NCBI RefSeq assembly: GCF_002237655.1
Contig: NZ_NOKT01000011.1
Coordinates: forward strand, 62,001 to 126,000
DNA: 64,000 nucleotides
Origin: Streptomyces sp. XY006
GTDB lineage: Bacteria; Actinomycetota; Actinomycetes; Streptomycetales; Streptomycetaceae
Reading direction: 5' to 3'
A program made the position numbers and the translations under genes. The notes below the pieces were generated by a model that was not told the DNA's origin, searched no databases, and saw only the letters and a program-made list of their open reading frames with translations. This document shows, piece after piece, positions 49,763-60,400 of this stretch; the first letter of the stretch is position 1, and each line of letters starts with the position of its first letter.

Positions 49763-52700
49763 TCAGTCGTCGAGCGCCCGGCCGGTCTCCTCGCGCAGGA
49801 GGTCCACGTAGGCGCGGGTCCAGCCCTCGATCGTGGCGCGGTCCCACAGGTCGGAGGAGTACTCCACGAAGCCCCGGAGTTCGTCCCCGGCCGGGACGAG
49901 GCCGAAGGTGAGTTCCGTGCGGGCGGCGGCGGGGGCGAGATCCTCCACCGCCGTGGTCAGACCGGGCAGTTCGACCTCCGCGTCCAGGGAGCTCTGGTAG
50001 GCGAAGCCGACGTCCAGCCGGTCCGGCACCTCGATGCCCGTGTGCTCCCGCAGGGCGGGAGCGATCCGGCGCACCGGCAGGGCGTGGTCCATGCACTCCA
50101 CGGCCGTGCGGGCGACCCGGTCCGTCAGCGCGGTGAACGAGCCGGCGGCCCCGTCCCGCACGGGCAGGGCGAACCCGGTGATCGTGCAGGCCAGCAGGGA
50201 CTCGAACGCGCGGCGCTCGCGGTTGGCGTAGGAGATGTTGAACACCACGTGGTCCTGGCCGGACGTGCGCGCGAGCAGCCGGCCCAGGGCCGCCGCCGTG
50301 ACCACGAACGGTGTCGTGCCCCGCTGCCTCGCCAGCCGTTCGACGGCGGCCCGCACCTCGGCCGGGACGGTGAAGGGCACGGCTCCTCCCCGCCCGCTCG
50401 GGGAGTCGGGCCTGGGCCGGTCCAGGGGCAGGCCGACGGTGAACGGCACCCCGTCGAGTGCGCGCAGCCAGAACCGCACCTTGCGGTCCTCATCCGCCTC
50501 GTCGGCCTGTTCCTGCTGCCAGTGCGCGTAGGCCGCCGGCTGGCACTCCACGTCCGGGAGGGTGTCGGGCACGCCCTGCCGGGCGGAGCCGTAGAGCGCG
50601 GCGAGTTCCCTCAGCAGCAGGCTGACGGACCAGCCGTCGCACGCGGAGTGGTGCAGGACGAGCAGCAGGACCCAGGTGTCGTCGGCGGTGCGCAGCAGGC
50701 GCAGCGCCATCGGCGTGCCGCGGGTCGGATCGACAGGGGTCTCGGTGACCTCCGCGCTCACCCGGTCGAGCGCGGCCCGGCGTTCCCCGGCGGGCCGTGC
50801 GGTGAGGTCCTCCAGCGGCAGGTCCACGGGGCCCGGCCGCAGCACCTGCTGCTCCCAGCCGTCCCCGGCCGGGGCCAGGCGGGTGCGCAGCCCCTCGTGC
50901 CGCTCGACCAGCCGGGTCAGGGCGGTGCGCAGGGCGGGCACGTCCAGGGTGCCGGTGAGGGTGAGCCGCAGGGCGACGTTGAAGACCTGGGGCAGACGGT
51001 GGCCCGCGTGCACCGTGGCGAAGCGCGCCTGCTGCAGCGTGGCGGGTGCCCGGCGCTCGACCGTGCCGGGGAGGTCGTCGCCGGGTGCGGGTGCCGCGTC
51101 CGGCGTCGTGGCCCCGACCGCCTCGGTGAGGTGGGCCGTCATGGCCCGCAGGGTGGGCTCCTGGTAGAAGCTGAGCATCGGGTACTCGGTGCCGAATTCC
51201 TCACGGACCTGGTTGACCAGGCGCATCGCGGTGATCGAGTGTCCGCCGAGGTCGAAGAAGGACGCGTCCGCCGCGAGGCCGTCGGGGTCGAGGCCGAACT
51301 CGGCCGCCCAGAGCGCCCGTACGCGCCGCTCGACGTCCGTGGGGCGGCCGGGGGGTGGCTCGTTGCCGGTGGCGGGGGCGGGTGCGGGGGCCGGTTCGGG
51401 GGCCGGGGCCGGTCGAGGGGCCTGGGCCGGTTCGGGAGCCGGGGCCGGTTCGCGGGTCGGGGCCGGTTCGGGAGCCACGGCCGGTTCGGGAGCCACGGCC
51501 GGTTCGGGAGCCAGGGCCGGTTCGCGGGCCGGGGCCGGTTCGGGAGCCACGGCCGGTTCGGGAGCCACGGCCGGTTCGGGAGCCACGGCCGGTTCGGGAG
51601 CTGGGGCCGGTTCGCGGGCCTGGGCCGTCGAGACGAGGTCGGGTGCCGGGAGCGCGGAGCGGTCCAGCTTGCCGTTGCCGGACACCGGCAGGGCGGGCAG
51701 GATCCGCCAGGCGCGCGGCACCAGGTACTCCGGCAGGCGGGCCGCCAGTTGCCCGGCCAGCGCGTCGGCGCACGCCTGCCGGTCGTCGGCCGCCGCGCCG
51801 ACCGGGCCGGCGGGGACGGCGTAGGCGGCGAGGTAGGCCTCGCCGTGGGCGTTGCGGCGGGCCAGGACTGCCGCCTCCCGTACGGCGTCCAGGGAGTTGA
51901 GGGTGCGGGCGACCTCCTCCGGCTCGACCCGGAAGCCCCGGATCTTCACCTGGTCGTCGGCCCGGCCGCGGAACTCCAGGGTCCCCTCGGCGGTCCAGCG
52001 GACCAGATCGCCGGTGCGGTACCGGCGGGCGTCGGGGCCACCGTCCGGGTCCGGGGTGAAGCGCTCGGCCGTGAGCTCGGGGCGGTGCAGATAGCCGAGG
52101 GCGACACCGGGGCCGCCGATGTGCAGCTCCCCCACGGTGCCGACCGGCACCGGACGGCCGGCGGAGTCGAGCACGCTCACCGTCACGTTGTCGACGGGGC
52201 GTCCGATGGGGATCGGCCGGTCGGACTCCGGTCCCCGCGGGGCGACCGCGGCCGTGGTGCACAGCACGGTGGTCTCGGTGGGCCCGTACACGTTGACCGT
52301 CTCGTACGGCGCCTCGGGCCGCGGCCGGGTGCGCAGGACGTCGCCGCCGAGCAGCAGATGACGCAGCGGAGGCTGGTCGCCCGCGGGCAGGCCCAGGAGT
52401 TGCTCACCGAGGGCGGTGGGCAGGATGGAGAAGGTGACGCCCTGCTCGGCGTACCAGCGGGCCAGGGCGAGGGGATCGCGGCGCAGGTCGTCGCCGGCGA
52501 TCGTGACCGAGGCGCCTGCCGTGAGCGCCGGCCAGATCTCCAGCAGACAGGCGTCGAAGCTCTGGCTGCACACGGCGGCGCTGCGGTCGTCCGGGGTGAG
52601 CGCGAAACGCCCGTGCTGCCAGGCGCACAGGTCGACGACGCCGCGGTGCGACACCACGACCCCCTTGGGGGTGCCGGTGCTGCCGGAGGTGTAGAGGACG

Positions 52701-55700
52701 CAGCACGCGGAGGCCGGGCCGGTGGCGGGCACGGGGGTGCCCGGCGTCCGGCGTGGAGCCGTGTCGGGCGACAGGACGGTCACTCCCCCGGGCAGCGTCA
52801 GGGTGGCGGCCGCCTCCGGCGTGGACACCACGATCGGGGCCCGGCACTCGGCGATGACCTGCTCGGCCCGGGCCCGGCCCATCGAGGGGTCGAGGGGCAC
52901 GTAGGCGCGGCCGGCCTTGAGTACGGCGAGCATGGCGACGACGAGGTCGACGGAACGCGGCAGCCACAACGCCACCGTCTGCTCGGGGCCCGGGGGTCGC
53001 TCCGTAGCCGGGGCCGGCTCCGCGCCCGGGGGTTGCTGCTCGCCCAAGGCTTGCTGCTCGCTCGGGGCTTGCTGCTCGCGCAGGACGGTGGCCAGGCGGT
53101 CGGAGTGGTCGTCCAGTTCGCGGTAGGTCAGTCGGCGGTCGCCGCTGACGACCGCGATGGCGTCCGGCCGGGCGGCGGCCTGGCGGGCCACCAGCTCGTG
53201 GACGGTGGTGTCCACGGGCGGACGGACCGGTCCACGCCTCCAGGACGGCGGCACGGGGTCGCCCTCCGCCGCGGTCTCCACGGTGTCCACCGCGAGCCGC
53301 GACAGCGGCGCCTCCGGCGTGTCGGCCGCCGCCGCGAGGAGGTCCCGGAACGTCGAGAAGAACCGGTCGACCGTGGGCCGGTCGAACAGGTCGGTGTTGT
53401 ACTCCAGATGGCAGCGGATGCCGTCCGGCTGGTCGGTGAAGTAGACCGTGAGGTCCGTCAGGGCCTTGTCCGGGCCGGCGTCCAGCGGGGTGGCCTCGAT
53501 GCCGGGCAGGTCGAAGCGGAACGGCTCGGCGCGCTGGAACTCGGCGAACGCCTGGAACACCGGTGTCCGGTCGACCGCCCGCGCCGGGGCGAGCTCGCGC
53601 ACCACCCGCTCGAAGGGCACCCGCGCATGGTCGTACGCGTCGAGCGCGACCGAGCGGACCTGGTCGAGCAGGGTCGCGAACGCGGGGTCGCCGGACACGT
53701 CCAGGCGCAGGGCGAGCGTGTTGACGAAGAAGCCGAGCAGGTGCTCGGCCCGCTCGGGCCGGTCGGAGAACGGGGTGCCCACGACGATGTCCGTCTGGCC
53801 GGTGACCCGGTGCAGCATCGCCGTGTACCCGGCGAGCAGGGTCATGAAGAGAGTGCCGCGCCGGGTCCGGCTCAGCTCACGCAGCCGGTGGGAGAGTTCC
53901 GGGTCGAGGGTGTGGAAGACGGCCCGGCCGTGGGAGGTCATGGTGGCGGGGCGCGGCCGGTCGGTGGGCAGCGCCAGGACGGGCAGCTCGCCACCGAGGG
54001 TCCGGCGCCAGTACGCCAGGTCGTCCTCGCTCTCCGGGCCGTGCGCCGACGCCGCGAGTTCCCGGGCGTAATCGGCGTAACTCCATGTGAGGGCGGGGAG
54101 GTCGGGGGTCGTTCCGTCGCGTTCGGACCGGTAGAGGGCGGACAGGTCGCGGGCGAGGACGGTGGCCGATGCGGCGTCGATCACGATGTGGTGCAGGGAC
54201 AGGACGAGGACGTGCTCCGCCTCCGCCGTCCTGACCAGCCGGGTCACGAACAGCGGGCCGGTCGCCAGGTCGAAACGGCGGCCGCTCTCGGCCGACAGGA
54301 CGTCCCGCAGGGTGGCGTCGGGCGCGCCGGTGGCGTCCACGACCTCGAAGTCGGGCTCCGCCGCGGCCCGTACGACCTGCCGGGGCTCACCTCCCCTCTC
54401 CTCGAAGACCGTGCGCAGGCCCTCGTGGCGGGCCACGAGGCCGCGCAGGGCCGCCCGCAGGGCGGGCACGTCGAGGGGGCCGGCGAGGCGGATCGCCTTG
54501 ATCTCGTTGTAGGCGGTGCGCCCGGGCAGCAGGCGCTCCAGGAACCAGATGCGTTCCTGCCCGGGTGACAGGGGGGCGTCGGCGGGGGCGGCGGTCCGGA
54601 CCACCTTGGGGGCCGGGGGCGGTGAACCGGCCGTGTCTTCACGGCCGTAGTGCCGGCGGAGCGCGTCCAGGTGGGGCAGTCCCGCGCGCAGCCGGTCCGC
54701 TTCGACCCCGAAGTCGACCAGGGAGACGATCTCGTCGGCACCGGCGGCCGTGACGGCGTCCACCACCGGCCGGACGCTGTCCGCCGTGCCGATCAGGGCG
54801 CGCTGGTCGCAGTAGCGGCCGTAGGCCCGGCGGAAGACCGCCTCCAGGTCGTCCTCGCTCAGGGCGGCCAGGTCGATGCTGTGGCCGAGGCTGTTGGTGA
54901 CGCCGCTGAACACGGACAAGGACGCCCGCATGTAGCGGGACAGCGGCTCGTACGCCTCGGTGCGCGCGGTGTCGTGGTCCCCGGCGAGGTAGGTGTGCAG
55001 CAGGACGGCCACCCGCCCGGCGTCCGGGTCCAGGCCGTGCCGGGCCCGGGTGCTCCGGTAGCGGGCGATGTTGTCGGCGAGCTGCTCCACCGTCTGGGTC
55101 ATCAGGTTCGTGACGATGCCCAGGTCGTGGCGGGCGGCGAGTTCGAAGGAGGCGGGGTTGCCGACGACCGCGGTGTACAGGGGCGGGGCGTCCTGCACCG
55201 GGCGCGGGAAGAGGCTCACCTCGGTCTCGCCGTCCCCGCCGGTCCGGCGCAGGGGCTCTCCGCGCCAGAACTCCCGTACCTGCGCGAGCTGTTCGTACAT
55301 CAGCTCCTTGTGCCGGCCGAACCGGTCGGGGAAGAAGACGAAGTCGTTGGCGCTCCAGCCGCTCGCGACGCCGATGCCGACGCGTCCGCCGGAGAGGTTG
55401 TCGACCATCGACCACTCCTCGGCGACCCGGATCGGGTCGTGGAGCGGCAGGACGACGGAACCGGCGTTGAGGCGGATCCGTTCGGTCTCACGGGACAGCG
55501 CGGCGGCGAGCACGGCCGGGTTGGGGAAGAGACCGCCGAAGGAGTGGAAGTGGCGCTCGGGCATCCACAGCGCGTGGAAGCCCTGCCGGTCGGCGAACCG
55601 GGCGATCTCCATGAGGAGTTCGTACCGGCCGTCGCGGGGCGCCGGGACGTCCTGCGGGTAGTCGCCGAAGAAGTAGACGCTGAAGTCGGGCGTGCGGGCG

Positions 55701-57493
55701 GGGGTTTCGTTCGCCGGAGCCGGAATCGGGGCGGGGGCCGGGGCCTGGGCGGGAGCCGGGGCCGGGGCGGTCTTCACGGCGGCGGCGTTCCAGGCCATGG
55801 AGGCCACGGGGGCGGGTTCCGCCGAAGGCGGCGCCGAGGGTATCGCCGGCGATGTCGCCGCAGGCGCCGCTTGAGGTGTCACCGGAGGCGCCACTTGGAG
55901 TGCCTCCGGAGGCGCCGGTTCGCGGATGGGTGCCGGTGCTGCCGGGGCCGGTCTTGGGGCGACGGCCTTCCCGCCCGGGAAGAACCCCGCCGACCGCAGC
56001 TCGCGCAGCGACTCCCGTACGGCGTCCGCCACGAACTCGATGTCGCCGTCCGTATGGGCGGTGGACAGGAAGAAGTTGCGCCACTCCCAGACGTGCACGC
56101 CGCGCAGCATCAGGTGGTGGTAGAGGAGTTCCATGTCGGCGCGGTGCTCGAAGCGGAACTGTGAGCCGAAGTGGCTCATCCGCAGCGGATACTCCTCGGC
56201 CTCGAAGAAGCCATTGAGGGTCGCGGCCAGTTCGGCGGTGCGCGCGTTCAGCCGCTCCTGGAGAAGAGGGCTGTGCTCCTTGAGATGGGCCAGGACGGCA
56301 CGGGCCGCGACCATCGACACCGGGTGCTGGATGTACGTACCGCCGAAGAAGGTCGTGTCGGCCGGCGGGTAACTGGCGTCGCCGTACGACCAGTGGCCGC
56401 CGTCGACACCGTCCATGATGTCGGCACGGCCCGCGATGGCGCCGATGGGGAAGCCGCCGCCGAGGAGCTTGCCGTACGTCGCCAGGTCGGGTGTGACGCC
56501 GTACAGTTCCTGGGCGCCGCGCGGGGCGGGGCGGAAGCCGGTCAGCATCTCGTCGAACAGCAGGACGATGCCGTGGCGGCGGGTGAGTTCGCGCAGCTTG
56601 CGCACGAACTCCACCGGCTGCAGCGACGGGTGCCTGCTCTGCACCGGCTCCACGACGACCGCGGCGATGTCGCCGGCGTGCCGGCTGATGGTCTCCAGCG
56701 CGGTGTCGCTGCCGTAGTCGAGGACCAGCAGGTCGGCGACGGCACTCTGCGGGATGCCCCGGGAGACGGGGACGGTGAGCTGCTCGGCGCCGCTGCCCGA
56801 GGCACGGCCCAGGACGTTGTCGGCGTGGCCGTGGTACGCGCCGAGGAACGTGACGATCTTGTCGCGGCCGGTGGCGGCGCGGGCCAGGCGGATGGCGGCC
56901 GAGTTCGCCTCCGTGCCGGAGTTGGCGAAGGCCACGCGCTCCAGTCCGGTGAGTTCGGCGAGCAGTTCCGCGGCCTCACCGGTCTCGACGTTGCGCGGGC
57001 CGAGCTGGACGCCGCGCGAGAGGTGTTCACGGACGGCCTCGGTGACGAAGTCCGGCTCGTGGCCGAAGAGGAGGACTCCGAAGCCCATCGTGATGTCGAC
57101 GTACTCGTTGCCGTCGACGTCCTCCAGACGTGCCCCGCTCGCCCGGCGGCCGGCGATCGGGTAGAGCATCTCCTTCGTGGCGCTGCGGAAGCCGACGACG
57201 GCACGGCTGTCCGCCAGGACACGGCGGTAGCGCTGGGCGATCCGCTTGGAGGTCGGCGTCTTCGCGGTGTAGCGGCGCACGAGGTCGGCGAGGTGTTCCT
57301 GCTGCGCCTGGGGGGAGGCCTCCCGCACCATGCCGGAGGTCCTCGTGACCGACACGCGGGGGCCGTGGACGCGGGGTGTCTCCGGGGCGGGTGCGGCCGT
57401 GCCCATCTGCTCGCTGATGCGCCGGGAGAGTTCCGCCATGGCCGCCAGGTCCCGGTCCAGCGCGGCGGACACACCGTTCAGTCCGCCGCTCAC
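49763..57493 (-). CDS. hybrid NRPS: aminotransferase-luciferase-like monooxygenase-C-A-T-C
   Basis: The 2576-aa synthetase has, in order: a short N-terminal docking helix; a class III PLP aminotransferase (about 60-500; PLP Lys342 in YGKLLGGG); an Ala/Pro linker; a MupA/Atu3671-type FMN luciferase-like monooxygenase (about 595-950); condensation C1 (about 970-1400, HHIVIDA); adenylation (about 1440-1945, YTSGSTGTPKG, YGPTETT); a 90-residue Pro/Ala/Glu repeat linker; a carrier domain (GGHSITAM, Ser near 2084); and condensation C2 (about 2150-2576, HHSACDG). No thioesterase is present. It should aminate a beta-ketoacyl-ACP, alpha-hydroxylate it, and add one amino acid. The ATG overlaps the PKS stop as ATGA. 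Confidence 0.93.
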   Translation of the reverse strand: MSGGLNGVSAALDRDLAAMAELSRRISEQMGTAAPAPETPRVHGPRVSVTRTSGMVREASPQAQQEHLADLVRRYTAKTPTSKRIAQRYRRVLADSRAVVGFRSATKEMLYPIAGRRASGARLEDVDGNEYVDITMGFGVLLFGHEPDFVTEAVREHLSRGVQLGPRNVETGEAAELLAELTGLERVAFANSGTEANSAAIRLARAATGRDKIVTFLGAYHGHADNVLGRASGSGAEQLTVPVSRGIPQSAVADLLVLDYGSDTALETISRHAGDIAAVVVEPVQSRHPSLQPVEFVRKLRELTRRHGIVLLFDEMLTGFRPAPRGAQELYGVTPDLATYGKLLGGGFPIGAIAGRADIMDGVDGGHWSYGDASYPPADTTFFGGTYIQHPVSMVAARAVLAHLKEHSPLLQERLNARTAELAATLNGFFEAEEYPLRMSHFGSQFRFEHRADMELLYHHLMLRGVHVWEWRNFFLSTAHTDGDIEFVADAVRESLRELRSAGFFPGGKAVAPRPAPAAPAPIREPAPPEALQVAPPVTPQAAPAATSPAIPSAPPSAEPAPVASMAWNAAAVKTAPAPAPAQAPAPAPIPAPANETPARTPDFSVYFFGDYPQDVPAPRDGRYELLMEIARFADRQGFHALWMPERHFHSFGGLFPNPAVLAAALSRETERIRLNAGSVVLPLHDPIRVAEEWSMVDNLSGGRVGIGVASGWSANDFVFFPDRFGRHKELMYEQLAQVREFWRGEPLRRTGGDGETEVSLFPRPVQDAPPLYTAVVGNPASFELAARHDLGIVTNLMTQTVEQLADNIARYRSTRARHGLDPDAGRVAVLLHTYLAGDHDTARTEAYEPLSRYMRASLSVFSGVTNSLGHSIDLAALSEDDLEAVFRRAYGRYCDQRALIGTADSVRPVVDAVTAAGADEIVSLVDFGVEADRLRAGLPHLDALRRHYGREDTAGSPPPAPKVVRTAAPADAPLSPGQERIWFLERLLPGRTAYNEIKAIRLAGPLDVPALRAALRGLVARHEGLRTVFEERGGEPRQVVRAAAEPDFEVVDATGAPDATLRDVLSAESGRRFDLATGPLFVTRLVRTAEAEHVLVLSLHHIVIDAASATVLARDLSALYRSERDGTTPDLPALTWSYADYARELAASAHGPESEDDLAYWRRTLGGELPVLALPTDRPRPATMTSHGRAVFHTLDPELSHRLRELSRTRRGTLFMTLLAGYTAMLHRVTGQTDIVVGTPFSDRPERAEHLLGFFVNTLALRLDVSGDPAFATLLDQVRSVALDAYDHARVPFERVVRELAPARAVDRTPVFQAFAEFQRAEPFRFDLPGIEATPLDAGPDKALTDLTVYFTDQPDGIRCHLEYNTDLFDRPTVDRFFSTFRDLLAAAADTPEAPLSRLAVDTVETAAEGDPVPPSWRRGPVRPPVDTTVHELVARQAAARPDAIAVVSGDRRLTYRELDDHSDRLATVLREQQAPSEQQALGEQQPPGAEPAPATERPPGPEQTVALWLPRSVDLVVAMLAVLKAGRAYVPLDPSMGRARAEQVIAECRAPIVVSTPEAAATLTLPGGVTVLSPDTAPRRTPGTPVPATGPASACCVLYTSGSTGTPKGVVVSHRGVVDLCAWQHGRFALTPDDRSAAVCSQSFDACLLEIWPALTAGASVTIAGDDLRRDPLALARWYAEQGVTFSILPTALGEQLLGLPAGDQPPLRHLLLGGDVLRTRPRPEAPYETVNVYGPTETTVLCTTAAVAPRGPESDRPIPIGRPVDNVTVSVLDSAGRPVPVGTVGELHIGGPGVALGYLHRPELTAERFTPDPDGGPDARRYRTGDLVRWTAEGTLEFRGRADDQVKIRGFRVEPEEVARTLNSLDAVREAAVLARRNAHGEAYLAAYAVPAGPVGAAADDRQACADALAGQLAARLPEYLVPRAWRILPALPVSGNGKLDRSALPAPDLVSTAQAREPAPAPEPAVAPEPAVAPEPAVAPEPAPAREPALAPEPAVAPEPAVAPEPAPTREPAPAPEPAQAPRPAPAPEPAPAPAPATGNEPPPGRPTDVERRVRALWAAEFGLDPDGLAADASFFDLGGHSITAMRLVNQVREEFGTEYPMLSFYQEPTLRAMTAHLTEAVGATTPDAAPAPGDDLPGTVERRAPATLQQARFATVHAGHRLPQVFNVALRLTLTGTLDVPALRTALTRLVERHEGLRTRLAPAGDGWEQQVLRPGPVDLPLEDLTARPAGERRAALDRVSAEVTETPVDPTRGTPMALRLLRTADDTWVLLLVLHHSACDGWSVSLLLRELAALYGSARQGVPDTLPDVECQPAAYAHWQQEQADEADEDRKVRFWLRALDGVPFTVGLPLDRPRPDSPSGRGGAVPFTVPAEVRAAVERLARQRGTTPFVVTAAALGRLLARTSGQDHVVFNISYANRERRAFESLLACTITGFALPVRDGAAGSFTALTDRVARTAVECMDHALPVRRIAPALREHTGIEVPDRLDVGFAYQSSLDAEVELPGLTTAVEDLAPAAARTELTFGLVPAGDELRGFVEYSSDLWDRATIEGWTRAYVDLLREETGRALDD
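51374..51622. repeat. tandem repeats encoding a Pro/Ala/Glu linker inside the NRPS
   Basis: Units based on GGTTCGGGAGCCACGGCC (18 bp) recur about a dozen times with small changes. They encode E-P-A-x-A-P-type repeats on the minus strand, between the A domain and the carrier domain. The DNA repeats are near-identical in places, so copy number is likely to vary between strains. The linker is much longer than the usual ~10 residues between A and T domains. Confidence 0.85.
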
Positions 57494-60400
57494 TTCGCCA
57501 CCGTGCCGTGGTGGCCGTTGACGCCCTGGACGCCGTTGAGCCGGTCCGTCGCCGCCGCGGTCTGGAGCGCGAGGAGCTGGGAGAGCTGGGACATCATCTG
57601 CAGCTGTATGTGGGACATCTGCTGGATCTTCTGCGCCAGGTCCTCCAGCTCCTGCCGGGTGGCGTACGCGGGAGCCACCGGCTCCACCGGCGCCACCGGC
57701 CCGGGAACCGGCGGAGGCGTGGGTGAGGAGTACGAGGAGTACGCGGAAGCCGGCGGGGCCGCGGGCGGCGGGTACGCGGAAGCCGGCGGGGCCGTGGGCG
57801 GCGGATATGCCGCGGGAGCCGGCGGGGCCGTGGGCGGCGGATATGCCGCGGGAGCCGGCGGAGCTGCGGGCGGCGGATATGCCGCAGAAACCGACTGGGC
57901 CACGGGCGGCGGGTACGCCGCAGAAGCGGCGGGCGACGGCGCCTCGCCAGCGGGCCCGGGAGGCGGTACGGCCCCGGAAGCGGCAGCGGTCCGTTCCGGT
58001 GCGGGCCGCTCCCCCGTGGTCGGCTCAGGCGGCTGCCCGGTGTCCGGCGTGCGCGCGGCGATGAACCGCGCGAGCCGCCGCGGGGTCCCCGTCTCCTCGA
58101 ACAGCTGCCGCATCGTCACCTTGACCCGGTGCTGCTGCTCCAGCTCCCGCAGCACGCTGATCATCTGCAGCGAATCCGCGCCCAGGTCGAAGAAGTTCGC
58201 GTCGCTGTCGATCGCCGACGGGTCCCCGCCCAGGTGCCGGGCCGTCGCTTCGACGATGCTGTCCAATACCCCCGCGACCGCTGCCTCTTGCTGAACCACG
58301 TCGGTCCCCCTTCTCGCTGCTCTCGCTGTTCTAGCTGTTCGCGCCGCTGCCGTGCCGAGGGCCGCCGGCTGCGGCCCGGTCCAGTGGTCCTGGTGCTGGA
58401 ATCGGTATCCGGGCAGCGGGACGCGCCTGCCCCCGCTGCCGGCCAGGAGCGTCTCCCAGCCCAAGTCCGCTCCGGCGCAGTGCAGTTCCGCGGCCGCGCC
58501 CCAGAGGGCGCCGAGGGCACCGCCCCTCCGCAGCGACGGCACCACCGGGACGTCGGGCAGCGCACGGCGGGCCAGGCCGCTGAGGGTGGTGTGCGGCCCG
58601 ATTTCCAGCAGAAGACCGGGCCGGCCGGCCCCGAGGGCGTGCAACGCCTCGTCGAAGCGGACCGGTTCGCGGGTGTGCCGCAGCAGATGGTCCGTGTCCG
58701 GGATCCAGCCGGGCGGACGCGTCGCACCGTCCAGGGCGCTGACGAGCGGGATCCGCACCGGACGGAACTCCACGTCGTCGAGGACCTTCCGGAACTCCTC
58801 CAGCATGGGTTCCATCAGGGCGGTGTGGAAGGCACGGGTCACCGGCAGCCGCCGCCCCGGGGTGCCGCGCGCGTCCAGCAGGGCGCAGGCCCGGTCGACG
58901 GCCGTGACGGGCCCGGCGAGCACCTGGGCGCGGTCTCCGTTGCTGACGGCGAGTTCCAGTCCGGGGACCTCGGCGGCCAGCGCGAGGGCGGCGGCCCGGT
59001 CGAGCGGCGCGGCCACCATCGCGCCCGGCGCGCAGCGCTGCCGCATCAGCCGGCCGCGTGCGGTGGTCAGGCGCAGCCCGTCCCACAGGGACAGGGCCCC
59101 GGCCGCGTACAGCGCGGCGTACTCCCCGACGCTGTGCCCGGTCACGGCGTACGGGGCGACGCCGGTGTCGTGCCACAGCCGGACGAGGGCGCACTGCAGG
59201 GCGAACAGCGCGGGCTGAGCGAGGTCCGTCTCCCCGGCGGCGTCCGTCCCCCCGGCGGGGCCCGTCTCCCCGACGGAGTCCGTCTCCCCGGTGGGGCCGG
59301 TCTCACCGGCGGCGTCCGTTTCCCGGGCAAGGTCCTCCCCCGGCCCGTCGGGCGGGGACTCGACCGTGAGCGCGGCGAGCAGCGAGTCGCCCGTGAGGTC
59401 GCGGTGGTGGAGTTCGCAGGCGTCGAGCACCTCGCGTACGGCGGGGAAACGCGCGTAGAGCGCGGCGGCCATGCCGGGGTACTGGCTGCCCTGGCCGGTG
59501 AACTGGAACGCCACGCGCAGGGGTTCGTCGGACGGTGCCGTGCCCGAGGTGACGTTCGCCGGGGCGGTGCCGGCGAGCCAGGCGTCGAGGGCGTCGGCGA
59601 GGGCGTGCGGGGTGGTGCCGCGGGCAGCGAGCCGGTGGCGGCCGTGGGCGCGTCCGACGGCGGCGGTGGTGACGAGGTCCGCCGGGTGCGGCGCGGGCGG
59701 ACGGCGTAACCGGTCGCGGAAGGCCCGGGCGTTGTCGGCGAGGGCCTGCGGGCTGCTTCCGGAGACGAGCAGCACGTCCGGCGGCGGGAGGGCGGCGGTC
59801 CTGGGTACCGGTTCCGGGGCCTGTTCGAGGATCAGGTGGACGTTGGTGCCGCCGACGCCCAGGGAGGTGAGGCCCGCGCGGCGCGGCACGTCACCGGCGG
59901 GCCAGGGCCGGGCGGTGCCGGGGATGTAGAACGGGCTGCCGTCCAGGCCGAGCAGCGGGTTGGGCCGGGTGAAGTTCGCCATGGGCGGGATCACGCCGTG
60001 CCGCAGCACCAGCAGGGCCTTGACGAGGCCGGCGAGTCCGGACGCGGCGTCCAGGTGGCCGATGTTGGCCTTGACCGAGCCGAGGGCGCAGTAGCCGGTG
60101 CGGTCGGTGTCCTCGCGGTAGGCGCCGGCCGCGCCGTCGAACTCGATCGGGTCGCCCTTGAGGGTGCCGGTGCCGTGCGTCTCCAGGTAGCCGATGGTGT
60201 CCGCGCCGACGCCGGCGCGTCGCAGGGCCTGCCGGACGGCGGCGCGCTGCCCGTCGGCGCTGGGGGCGGCGTACGCGGACTTGCTCGCGCCGTCGTTGGC
60301 GATGCCCCAGCCGAGGACGACGCCGTGGATCGTGTCGCCGTCGGCGACGGCCCGGGTCAGCCGTTTCAGCACGACCGCCAGCACGCCCGTGCCGCCCACG

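Noticed and set aside
51374..51622. Regularly spaced repeats as a CRISPR array
   Set aside because: Units are contiguous, in frame, and encode a Pro/Ala/Glu linker; no unique spacers and no cas genes.
50042..54568. Open frame of ~1500 codons on the plus strand opposite the NRPS
   Set aside because: Low-complexity Gly/Arg/Val composition with no domain; it mirrors the third-position GC bias of the real gene on the other strand.
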